From Leptospira langatensis (GTDB taxonomy: Bacteria > Spirochaetota > Leptospiria > Leptospirales > Leptospiraceae): DNA of 64,000 bases. The stretch spans positions 524,357-588,356 of the forward strand of contig NZ_RQER01000011.1 in the NCBI RefSeq assembly GCF_004770615.1, read 5' to 3'. The notes beneath the pieces are model-generated. The model ran no database searches, was not told the origin of the DNA, and was given only the letters and a program-made list of their open reading frames with translations. Positions within the stretch are counted from its first letter, which is position 1, and each line of letters opens with the position of its first letter. The position numbers were made by a program, and so were the translations under genes. This document shows, one piece after another, positions 49,680 to 57,699 of this stretch.

Positions 49680-50579
49680 ATGAAGCAAATATCTTCGATC
49701 CGTAGGAGCTCCTACAAACCTTTGGTCTTAGGACTTTTACTCTTCCTATTCGGTTTTGCCTGCAAAGCAAATCCATACTCTGAGCTCAGATACCTTCCGG
49801 AAACCTATACTCCCCTGAACGTAACCGTTAAGAAAGTAGAGACTGCGAAATACGCACTTCCCGAAAAAAAAGCAATCTATGCGGTAATACAAACGTCTCA
49901 AGGAGATATGGTGTTCGAGCTATTCGACAAGGATGCTCCTTATACAGTACAGAACTTTATAGATCTCGCGCAAGGAGAGAAGGAATTCACCCTAAGGAAC
50001 GGACAACCTCAGAAACGACCTTTCTACGACGGATTGACCTTTCATAGAGTGATCGAGAATTTCATGATCCAAGGTGGATGTCCATACGGAGACGGTTCCG
50101 GAACGCCCGGATATAAATTTGCAGACGAGATCAATGCAAGAAGTCTAGGACTGGATAAGCAAAAGATCGGACAGGTCCCTTATTATATGAGCTATCTCCA
50201 AAGATATGTAACGCAAGAATTAGGGATCCGCAGCCAAAAGGAATTCGAAGATAGAAAGGAAGAACTAGAGAGCAATTTCGAAAAAGCGAAAGGACTCTCG
50301 GTTATGGAAGTTCTCTATAGATTAGGATATCGTTATAATGAAGTGGTCCAGAGCCATAAGGCGATCAAAGGAGCCTTGGCAATGGCGAATGCCGGACCGA
50401 ACACAAACGGTTCTCAGTTCTTTGTGAATCAGGTAGATACTCCTCATTTGGACGGATTACATACCGTCTTCGGCCAAATCGTAAGCGGTTCCGATGTGAT
50501 CGATAAGGTGATCGCCTCCGGAAATGGGAAGACTACGATCCGTAGGGTCTTAATCTTCGACCGTAGAGAACCAAAATAA
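49680..50579 (+). CDS. Cyclophilin-type peptidyl-prolyl isomerase, lipoprotein
   Basis: Prolyl isomerase of 299 residues, probably acting on envelope proteins. The signal peptide ends FGFAC, so lipidation is likely. Cyclophilin blocks are IQTSQGDMVFELFDKDAPYTVQNF, YDGLTFHRVIENFMIQGG, then GALAMANAGPNTNGSQFFVN and LDGLHTVFGQIVSG. An extra helical insert of about 80 residues (RSLGLDKQKIG to VVQSHKAIK) separates the two halves. The stop shares a base with the next ATG. Confidence 0.92.
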   Translation: MKQISSIRRSSYKPLVLGLLLFLFGFACKANPYSELRYLPETYTPLNVTVKKVETAKYALPEKKAIYAVIQTSQGDMVFELFDKDAPYTVQNFIDLAQGEKEFTLRNGQPQKRPFYDGLTFHRVIENFMIQGGCPYGDGSGTPGYKFADEINARSLGLDKQKIGQVPYYMSYLQRYVTQELGIRSQKEFEDRKEELESNFEKAKGLSVMEVLYRLGYRYNEVVQSHKAIKGALAMANAGPNTNGSQFFVNQVDTPHLDGLHTVFGQIVSGSDVIDKVIASGNGKTTIRRVLIFDRREPK

Positions 50580-51187
50580 TGAAATCTGCCCTGGACCAGA
50601 ATCCTATCTTTCTCTCGGTAGCCCGAGAGATCCATGCGTCTGCTTCCACGGGCAAGATCTTAGAGATATTATCTAATCTAAATCTAGAGGGGACCCTTGG
50701 CGGGCCCCTCCTGGACGAGATCCGATCCAAGAAGGACACCGCTTGGGATTTCAGATCCATAGTGCTGCTGGTCCGAGCGGTACAGGAAAACCGCCAATCC
50801 CTCAGCCAGACATACGAAGAAGCAATGGCTCGTTATAGCAAGGTGAATACGCTCACTGCAAAGAGAAGGGCCAACGAGGAAGAGGTCCGGCTCAAGCAAA
50901 CCTTGACTGACTATATTCTAAAAATAGAATCCAATTTTGAGAAGAACGATAGAGCGGACGAATCCATGTTCAAGGAACTCTCCAAATTCCTGGAAACCCT
51001 CGAATCCGCAGACAAACTCTCCGAAGCCAATATAGGAAGCCTGAATCTGTCTCCCAAGGCAGTGAGCTCTGTCACTCCGATCCTGGAAAAATACGAAGAA
51101 AATCTTCAGGAATACACCAAACTCAAGCCCGTGCTCGGTAGGTTGATCCGGATCGCAGATTATATCATAGAAGACGCAGAATCTTAA
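50579..51187 (+). CDS. Helical hypothetical protein
   Basis: I recognise no family. The 202 residues are almost entirely helical and charged, without a signal peptide, so the protein is likely cytoplasmic. Heptad-like stretches near 75-130 (QTYEEAMARYSKVNTL, RRANEEEVRLKQTLTDYILKIESNF) suggest a coiled coil. It is translationally coupled (TAATG) to the cyclophilin gene. A fliM-linked cluster follows. Confidence 0.6.
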   Translation: MKSALDQNPIFLSVAREIHASASTGKILEILSNLNLEGTLGGPLLDEIRSKKDTAWDFRSIVLLVRAVQENRQSLSQTYEEAMARYSKVNTLTAKRRANEEEVRLKQTLTDYILKIESNFEKNDRADESMFKELSKFLETLESADKLSEANIGSLNLSPKAVSSVTPILEKYEENLQEYTKLKPVLGRLIRIADYIIEDAES

Positions 51188-51316
51188 ACCTCCGATTTTG
51201 ACCCGAAAACCGGGGATTTTTGGATGGATTTCGAGAATTCCTGCCGAAGTGTAAAAAGAGAGAAGGAAAACTTTTTCGTTTTCGGGGCCTAGGCTTCGAA
51301 ACTGCGGCATTTTGGA

Positions 51317-52306
51317 ATGGATCGAATTCTTCTAATCATCATCACATCAATCTTGGCTAGCGCCGCTCTGCATGCGTATCCGAATCGCAACGCAAGAGGA
51401 GAAGTCTCCGAAAACTATATCCAAGCCCAGGGGATCGTGGATATCAGGATCCCTAAAATGCAATTCAGGGAGAAAGAGCCGATCTCGGCAGTGCTCTCCG
51501 TAAAGAATACGGGCAACGAAGTGCTTCGGATCTTTCCCTATGGAAAAGATCTGCGCTCTTTTCAGGTTCTTGTGAGAGACGAGGATGGACGAACAGTCAC
51601 TAAGTTCGAAGAAGAGCCTAAACTCGATCCCGTCCTAAAGAGAAGGAATAAAGTAGAAAATCTAGTAGGCGACGAGGTCAAAGAGATTATCCTTCATAAG
51701 GACGAGACCTTCTCCAAGGAAATACGACTGGATCGGATCTATGAATTTGAAGCCGGAAAGAAGTATTTCGTAACAGCGTATTTTTATCCCAATATCTCCG
51801 AATACGGAGATCATTTCATTCGTTCGGAAAGCCATCCGTATTTTAGTGTGGAAGAAAGGAAGAAGGACTGGGTCCTGCCAGGAGTTCCATACCAAGATCC
51901 GCAGACGGACGGATTGGAACCGGAAGAAGTGATCCATCTCTTTATGGGTGCAGAGAAGAAGCAGAATTGGAAACTTCACTTTAAGTGGATCCATTTCCCC
52001 GAATATATACTCGCTTATGATCGGTATGCCAAGGATTGGCAGCAGGCAGAAGAGGCAGAAAAGGATTTCGTTTTAGAAGAATTTAGAAATTATCTCTCGG
52101 AGAATAGATCCGGCGTGCTACAATATTATAAGATCCTGGGAGTGGATAAGGTAAGTACCAATCTCTCCAAGGTGCGTGTAGCAGTAGAGAGAAGGGTGAA
52201 TAAGATCCCTGTTCGCTACGAGTACGAATTTACTCTGAGAAGGATTCCGGAAGGCTCCGGCCTGTTTTGGAAAGTAGCGAATCTGCTAGCAAAGGTGAGA
52301 AAATGA
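51317..52306 (+). CDS. Secreted hypothetical protein upstream of fliM
   Basis: Exported protein of 329 residues with a signal peptide (cleavage after LHA, near 20). The first half is an immunoglobulin-like beta domain (ISAVLSVKNTGNEVLRIFPYG, FEAGKKYFVTAYFYP). The C-terminal half is mixed helix/strand (EEVIHLFMGAEKKQNWKLHFKWIHFPEY). No named family. The stop overlaps the fliM ATG as ATGA, so it is co-translated with fliM and a motility-related role is worth testing. Confidence 0.65.
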   Translation: MDRILLIIITSILASAALHAYPNRNARGEVSENYIQAQGIVDIRIPKMQFREKEPISAVLSVKNTGNEVLRIFPYGKDLRSFQVLVRDEDGRTVTKFEEEPKLDPVLKRRNKVENLVGDEVKEIILHKDETFSKEIRLDRIYEFEAGKKYFVTAYFYPNISEYGDHFIRSESHPYFSVEERKKDWVLPGVPYQDPQTDGLEPEEVIHLFMGAEKKQNWKLHFKWIHFPEYILAYDRYAKDWQQAEEAEKDFVLEEFRNYLSENRSGVLQYYKILGVDKVSTNLSKVRVAVERRVNKIPVRYEYEFTLRRIPEGSGLFWKVANLLAKVRK

Positions 52307-53328
52307 CCGAGATATTATCGCAAGACGAGATCGACGCACTCTTAAACGCGATCTCCAGCGGAGAAGTTGCGGAAGATGAGTATTCTTCCGTAGGAGAACA
52401 GAAAAAGGTCAAGATCTACGACTTCAAACGTCCGGATAAATTCTCCAAAGACCAGATCCGTACTCTACAGATGATGCACGAAACCTTTGCTCGTTTGGCG
52501 ACCACTGGACTTTCCGCTCAGCTTCGAGCCTTGGTCCATGTGCATGTGGCTGCTGTGGATCAGTTGACCTACGAAGAATTCATTCGTTCCATTCCGAACC
52601 CGACCACTTTGGCAGTGATCAATATGGACCCTCTTCGTGGTTCTGCAATTCTGGAGATCGATCCTTCTATTTCCTTTACCATCATCGATCGTCTTTTCGG
52701 AGGTAAGGGAGAGACTGCGAAGATCTCTCGAGAACTTTCCGAGATTGAGATGAGCGTAATGGAAGGGATCATCGTTCGTATTCTTGGGAACATGAGGGAA
52801 GCCTGGTCCACAGTGATCGACTTACGTCCTCGTTTAGGGAATATCGAGACCAACCCTCAATTCGCTCAGGTGGTTCCTCCGAATGACATGGTGGTTTTGA
52901 TCAACTTGGAAACCAAGATTGGAGAAGTAGAAGGGTTGACCAACCTTTGTATTCCTTACATCACGATTGAACCAATCATCAACAAGCTTTCTGCACAGTA
53001 TTGGTATTCTTCGATTCGTAAGGGTGAGTTGGACGAGAACCGTGCCATCATCCAAGAACGATTGGATCAGGTGCAGATCCCAGTGATCGCAGAGGTAGGT
53101 TCCGTGGATATTTCCATCATGGACTTCATGAACCTGACAGTGGGGGACGTAGTGAAGTTAGAGAACACAACCACTCGGTCCGATATGCTTGTGAAAGTCG
53201 GAGAACGTAAGAAGTTCAAATGTTTACCGGGAAGGGTGGGCAACCGACTCGCCATCCAGATCGGGGACAGAGTGGAAGATATTCCGGACGAATTGCTCGG
53301 CTCTACAAGATCAGAACAAGAATACTGA
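52303..53328 (+). CDS. fliM: Flagellar motor switch protein FliM
   Basis: C-ring protein that receives phospho-CheY through its N-terminal peptide (ILSQDEIDALLNAI) and contacts FliG through GGKGETAKISRELSEIE and neighbouring residues. Its 341 residues have a CheC-like middle domain and a SpoA C-terminal domain (VEDIPDELL end). ATG 52303 follows AAAGGTGAG and overlaps the preceding stop. An upstream in-frame codon at 52267 has no such site. Confidence 0.96.
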   Translation: MTEILSQDEIDALLNAISSGEVAEDEYSSVGEQKKVKIYDFKRPDKFSKDQIRTLQMMHETFARLATTGLSAQLRALVHVHVAAVDQLTYEEFIRSIPNPTTLAVINMDPLRGSAILEIDPSISFTIIDRLFGGKGETAKISRELSEIEMSVMEGIIVRILGNMREAWSTVIDLRPRLGNIETNPQFAQVVPPNDMVVLINLETKIGEVEGLTNLCIPYITIEPIINKLSAQYWYSSIRKGELDENRAIIQERLDQVQIPVIAEVGSVDISIMDFMNLTVGDVVKLENTTTRSDMLVKVGERKKFKCLPGRVGNRLAIQIGDRVEDIPDELLGSTRSEQEY

Positions 53329-53348
53329 TCCTTCTCCCAGACATAAAA

Positions 53349-53370
53349 AAAGCGGGAAGGTTCCCGCTTT
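53349..53370. terminator. Bidirectional terminator after fliM
   Basis: Stem AAAGCGGGAA / TTCCCGCTTT with flanking A- and T-runs, between fliM and the convergent ferredoxin gene. Confidence 0.9.
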
Positions 53371-53400
53371 ATATCAGTTTCGTTTTCTATTAAGTACTGA

Positions 53401-53619
53401 TTACTTTTTCCAGTGGATGCATTCGCCTGGACATTCGTCCATTTCTTTCTGAACGGTTTTCCAATCTTCTTCGGGAATGGGAGCTTGGTTTACTTGCTCT
53501 CCACCGATATGAGTCTCGGAAGTGTCGTTATCGTCCATCTGAAAGTATTTAGGCAGGTTATCTGCGCACTGGTTACAAGAAGTACAGTTGTCTTTGTCTA
53601 CGTAGGCTATTTTGCTCAT
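53401..53619 (-). CDS. Ferredoxin, single [4Fe-4S]
   Basis: Small electron carrier of 72 residues. The cluster ligands are C-x2-C-x2-C in CTSCNQCADNLPKYF and the distal Cys-Pro in DECPGECIHWKK. A long acidic middle (DDNDTSETHIGGEQ) is typical of this single-cluster group. ATG 53619 has GAGGAG upstream; the longer reading to 53688 lacks support. The redox partner is not nearby. Confidence 0.9.
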   Translation of the reverse strand: MSKIAYVDKDNCTSCNQCADNLPKYFQMDDNDTSETHIGGEQVNQAPIPEEDWKTVQKEMDECPGECIHWKK

Positions 53620-53866
53620 TCTGTTTCTCCTCGGAACTTGTCGATAGCGGTCTAGGGCTACAATTTCTAACCCTGGGTAGGAGCGCAATACCTTTTCGCC
53701 GGAGACTCCCCCTCTGAGTATGGGTTTCAGGCCTGTATAAGCCCTTTTTTCATTTTGATTGCAAAGGATCCGAATAATTCGGAACTCCTAAGTAAAAATG
53801 TGGACGGAAATTTATTTCGTCGGTATTCTTCCCGAAACCAATTCATCAAGGGAGAATCGGAACTAC

Positions 53867-54796
53867 ATGAAACGGATTGCTATAACCTGTTTCCTGGCCC
53901 TCGCATTTGTTTTTTCGGATTGTAAAAAGGCAAAAGAGGACCTGCAAGGAGGTGTGATCACCTTCTCTAAAGGGACTGTAAAAATTTTCGATAAGACCGG
54001 AAAAGTAAAGCCGGTATCAGTAGACACTTTCTTACTTCCGGAAGATAAGATCGAGACCGGAAAAGATTCGTACGCGGACATTCAATTGACTGAAGGCCTT
54101 TTGGTCCGTGTGAAAGAGAACACAAGCTTAGTTCTGAAGAAGATCTTCGTAGACTCTGCCAACGGAGAGGTCTATACGGATTTTGGTCTGATCAAAGGAA
54201 AGGTATTCTCCAAAGTCGACACCAAGCTTAGTAAGACAAGCAAGGTTACTGTCTCCACGCCTACCGTCGTAGCCTCCGTAAGAGGAACCGATTTCATCGT
54301 AGAGGAGACTGGCAAGGGAACGAGCACTCGAGTTTCTAACGGAGCTGTCGAAGTTACCGATGCGGATGATCCGAGCAAAGTCGCGGTCGCTGACTCCGGA
54401 GAGGAAGTTAGTTCCGATGGAAATAATCTGAAAGAAGAGCCTTTGACGGAAGACGAATTGAACGAGTTGAAAGACGATGCTGCAACGGTTCAATCCATCA
54501 CCGAAGAACAAAGAGCTCGGATCCAAGAGATCCTGAAGGACTTCCAAGAGAATAAGGCGAGGATCCTCCAAGGCTTAGAAGAGCAGAAACAGAGAAATAA
54601 AGAGCTCATCGAAGGCGCAAAAGAAGAGAATCGTAAACTCTTAGAAGACACTAAGAACGCCGGAAAAGAAGAGAAAGAAGCGATCAAAAAGTCCGCTCAA
54701 GAAGAGAAGGACAAAGTAAAATCTTCTATGGACGACGCGAAGAAGGAATTGGAGAATCAGCGCAAGTCTCTGAAAGACCAAGCTGCTCCTAAATAA
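53867..54796 (+). CDS. FecR-domain lipoprotein with coiled-coil tail (LipL45-like)
   Basis: Lipoprotein of 309 residues with lipobox FSDC. A FecR-type domain spans about residues 35-165 (VKPVSVDTFLLPEDKIETG, RVKENTSLVLKKI, VSTPTVVASVRGTDFIVEE). A highly charged Lys/Glu coiled-coil tail follows (about 200-305). Leptospira LipL45 is a FecR-domain lipoprotein, so this is probably a relative, though not necessarily LipL45 itself. No sigma factor or TonB receptor gene is nearby, so it is unlikely to be a transcription regulator. Confidence 0.8.
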   Translation: MKRIAITCFLALAFVFSDCKKAKEDLQGGVITFSKGTVKIFDKTGKVKPVSVDTFLLPEDKIETGKDSYADIQLTEGLLVRVKENTSLVLKKIFVDSANGEVYTDFGLIKGKVFSKVDTKLSKTSKVTVSTPTVVASVRGTDFIVEETGKGTSTRVSNGAVEVTDADDPSKVAVADSGEEVSSDGNNLKEEPLTEDELNELKDDAATVQSITEEQRARIQEILKDFQENKARILQGLEEQKQRNKELIEGAKEENRKLLEDTKNAGKEEKEAIKKSAQEEKDKVKSSMDDAKKELENQRKSLKDQAAPK

Positions 54797-54821
54797 GCTA
54801 GAGTCGAAAGACTTTCGTTTG

Positions 54822-54850
54822 AAAAAGCCGTTCGTAAGAACGGCTTTTTT
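54822..54850. terminator. Bidirectional terminator
   Basis: Perfect 12-bp stem (arm AAAAAGCCGTTC, loop GTAA) with a T6 tail, between the FecR lipoprotein and the convergent SemiSWEET gene. Confidence 0.93.
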
Positions 54851-55112
54851 ATTCCTCGTCCTTGGACTTGAGTTTATAGGAAAGAATGATCAAAGCAAAG
54901 ATCAGAGTGAAGATGTTTGCGAGAATGATCGGGTAATCGTTCTTTAAGAATCCGTAACAGAGCCAAAAGAAAACTCCCACGGAAAGTACCAGGTACATAT
55001 TTCTAGAAATATCCCTGGTCCTCTTATCCAATACTACTTTGATCACTTGCGGAACGAATGCGAGGGTTGTCAGTGTGCAGGCAGTGAAGCCTAACCAAGA
55101 GATCGGGTCCAT
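54849..55112 (-). CDS. SemiSWEET sugar transporter
   Basis: Triple-helix-bundle transporter of 87 residues that works as a homodimer and moves small sugars across the inner membrane. TLTTLAFVPQVIKVV contains the PQ motif. TRDISRNMYLVLSVGVFFWLCYG and PIILANIFTLIF carry the conserved Tyr/Trp and Asn of the pocket. The ATG at 55112 shares a base with the queF stop (TGATG), so it is coupled to queF. TTG 55115 is a less likely start. Confidence 0.93.
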   Translation of the reverse strand: MDPISWLGFTACTLTTLAFVPQVIKVVLDKRTRDISRNMYLVLSVGVFFWLCYGFLKNDYPIILANIFTLIFALIILSYKLKSKDEE

Positions 55113-55525
55113 CAACGAGAACCGTATTCTCTAGTGACGATGGTTTTGATCCCGCCGCGGATATTATAATCCCCTTTGACCCGAATGTACTTCGGATCTA
55201 TGGACTGGACCAGATCTTCCAGAATATGATTTACCACATTCTCATGAAAGATCCCTAGATTTCTATACGCTAGGATATATTCCTTTAAGGATTTGAGCTC
55301 AATGCATTTCGCCTTAGGAATATAGCTGATCTCGATCACTCCGAAATCGGGCAATCCTGTCTTAGGGCAAACCGCAGTGAATTCCGGGATGGTAAAATCG
55401 ATTGTGTAATCCTTCCCCTCATAAACATTGGCGAAAGATTCTATCTCAGGAAGTCTTAGACTCGGGATATGATCCTGTCTTCCCTCGTAAGTGGAAATTC
55501 CGGTCGATTCTTGCTCGTGGCTCAT
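55112..55525 (-). CDS. queF: NADPH-dependent 7-cyano-7-deazaguanine reductase
   Basis: Reduces preQ0 to preQ1 in queuosine synthesis. Its 137 residues (short, unimodular QueF) include the catalytic Cys in FTAVCPKTGLPDFG, the family signature ELKSLKEYILAYRNLGIFHE, and DYNIRGGIKTIVTRE. The tRNA target would be those with GUN anticodons, such as the tRNA-Asp(GTC) in this window. It lies upstream of and coupled to SemiSWEET. Confidence 0.95.
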   Translation of the reverse strand: MSHEQESTGISTYEGRQDHIPSLRLPEIESFANVYEGKDYTIDFTIPEFTAVCPKTGLPDFGVIEISYIPKAKCIELKSLKEYILAYRNLGIFHENVVNHILEDLVQSIDPKYIRVKGDYNIRGGIKTIVTREYGSR

Positions 55526-55617
55526 GATTCCCTCTAAGAACCAGAGTTTTCCGGACTTTCTCTCTGGGAATCTTTTTACACACGAGTTCCAAAACGAAGC
55601 ACTAGGATTTTACTGAA

Positions 55618-57429
55618 ATGAAACGCCAAAATACCATAGGTATCGTAGATTTCGGAGGTCAGTACGCTCACTTGATCGCTTCCAGGATCCGACGTCTTGG
55701 CGCTTACTCCGAGATCCTAAGTAACGAAGAACCTATCGAAACCTATTCCGGACTTGCCGGCCTTATCCTTTCCGGAGGACCGGAAAGCGTATACGAAAAA
55801 GATTCTCCTTCCTTATCCCCGAAAGTGTTGGAACTGGGACTTCCTGTCCTCGGTATCTGTTATGGTCATCAGTTAATGATGAAACTCCTCGGAGGAGAAG
55901 TCAAGGCAGGCAATGCGGAATACGGAAGAGCTGCATTAGATTTTATTGATACGAACAAGACGGAACTATTGAAAGGTTTTCGAGGCGGAGAAGTCGTTTG
56001 GATGAGCCATGGAGACGAGGTCACCAAGCTCCCGAACGGATTTACTCGGACCGCTTCCAGCCAAGACTGCCAATTTGCAGTGGTAGAGAACAAGGACAGA
56101 AGATGGTTCGGCATCCAGCTTCATCCGGAAGTAACCCATACGGAGAAGGGTAGTGTACTACTTGAGAATTTCGTTCGCATTGCCGGAGCGGAAGGGACCT
56201 GGAACCTAAAGCATTTCTTGGAACAAAAGGAAGCAGAGCTTCATAAGACGGTCCCAACCGGTAAAAAAGTCTTTTTGCTAGTTTCCGGAGGAGTGGACTC
56301 CACAGTTTCGTATCTACTTCTTTCCAGAGCTCTTGGCCAGGAACGTGTCAAGGGAGTTCTGATAGACACCGGTTTCATGAGAAAGGATGAGGTTTCGAGC
56401 CTTCAGTCCAAACTCGCTCCCCAAGGGATCCAATTGCATGTGCACGATGCATCCGAATTATTCTATTCCAGATTGAAAGGCAAAACGGATCCGGAAGAAA
56501 AACGTAAGATTGTAGGAAATCTATTCTTAGAGGCCCAAGCGGACTGCGCGAGGGAGCTCGAATTGAATTCGGAAGAATGGCTTCTCGGACAAGGTACCAT
56601 TTATCCGGACACGATAGAGAGTGGAGGCACGAAACATTCTCATACGATCAAGACCCACCACAATCGGGTAGAAGCCATCCAAAAGTTGATGGAAGAAGGA
56701 AAGATCGTAGAACCGATCAAGGACTTGTACAAGGATGAGGTCCGGGAACTCGGAAGTTATCTAGGTTTGCCTAAGGAATGGACGAACAGACATCCTTTCC
56801 CGGGGCCGGGGCTGGTTGTTCGAATGATCGCTCAAGAAAAACCGTTCAGTGAGTCTGTTCAGAAAGAACTGAATGATTTTCTGGGACCGGATCCTTCTCT
56901 CCAAGGGAAACTTATTCCAGTCGCATCCGTGGGTGTAAAAGGGGACCAGAGATCGTATGCACATTGTGCTGCTATCGCGGGAAACAAGACATGGGATGAG
57001 TTAGACAAGATCTCTACTTCTATCACGAACAAGATCTCAAATATCAATCGAGTCGTACTTCTTCTGGGTCGTTCCGCTTCTGAAATATCCTCCCTTTCCT
57101 TTTCGTTCCAAAAAATCGATTTGGATAAGAAAGATAGCGATCTGCTCAGAGAGGCAGACGCGATCGTAGAAAAGATCCTACAGAAAAGAAATGTTTACGA
57201 TCAGATCTGGCAGATGCCGGTGGTACTTTTACCGGTCGGGTCCCAAGCTGGAAAGAGAAGTATCGTACTCAGACCGGTAGATTCTCAGGAAGCGATGACT
57301 GCGAGTTTCTTCCATTTACAAAAGGAGATCTTGGATGAGTTAGTTTCCGAGATCTTGCGACTTCCGGAGATCGAATACGTATTTTACGATCTCACAAACA
57401 AGCCTCCCGGCACAATTGAGTGGGAATAA
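55618..57429 (+). CDS. guaA: GMP synthase (glutamine-hydrolysing), long form
   Basis: Converts XMP to GMP. The class I glutamine amidotransferase domain has Cys in GICYGHQL and His/Glu in LHPEVTHTE. The ATP-pyrophosphatase domain has SGGVDSTVSYLLL, and the XMP-binding C-terminal domain ends NKPPGTIEWE. The length of 603 residues exceeds the usual 510-525. About 80-100 extra residues lie in the dimerisation domain between GPGLVVRMIAQEK and SDLLREADAI. Confidence 0.95.
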   Translation: MKRQNTIGIVDFGGQYAHLIASRIRRLGAYSEILSNEEPIETYSGLAGLILSGGPESVYEKDSPSLSPKVLELGLPVLGICYGHQLMMKLLGGEVKAGNAEYGRAALDFIDTNKTELLKGFRGGEVVWMSHGDEVTKLPNGFTRTASSQDCQFAVVENKDRRWFGIQLHPEVTHTEKGSVLLENFVRIAGAEGTWNLKHFLEQKEAELHKTVPTGKKVFLLVSGGVDSTVSYLLLSRALGQERVKGVLIDTGFMRKDEVSSLQSKLAPQGIQLHVHDASELFYSRLKGKTDPEEKRKIVGNLFLEAQADCARELELNSEEWLLGQGTIYPDTIESGGTKHSHTIKTHHNRVEAIQKLMEEGKIVEPIKDLYKDEVRELGSYLGLPKEWTNRHPFPGPGLVVRMIAQEKPFSESVQKELNDFLGPDPSLQGKLIPVASVGVKGDQRSYAHCAAIAGNKTWDELDKISTSITNKISNINRVVLLLGRSASEISSLSFSFQKIDLDKKDSDLLREADAIVEKILQKRNVYDQIWQMPVVLLPVGSQAGKRSIVLRPVDSQEAMTASFFHLQKEILDELVSEILRLPEIEYVFYDLTNKPPGTIEWE

Positions 57430-57521
57430 AGTTTCGAAAAAATGGATCTCTCGAGTGCATGGATTCGCTTTCGAGAGTTTTCTATTGACACCTAGCCCAT
57501 GAACAAAATCATACCTCTAAC

Positions 57522-57592
<71 letters not shown>

Positions 57593-57609
57593 GCCAGAGT
57601 CTCTCATAC

Positions 57610-57696
<87 letters not shown>

Positions 57697-57699
57697 ATC

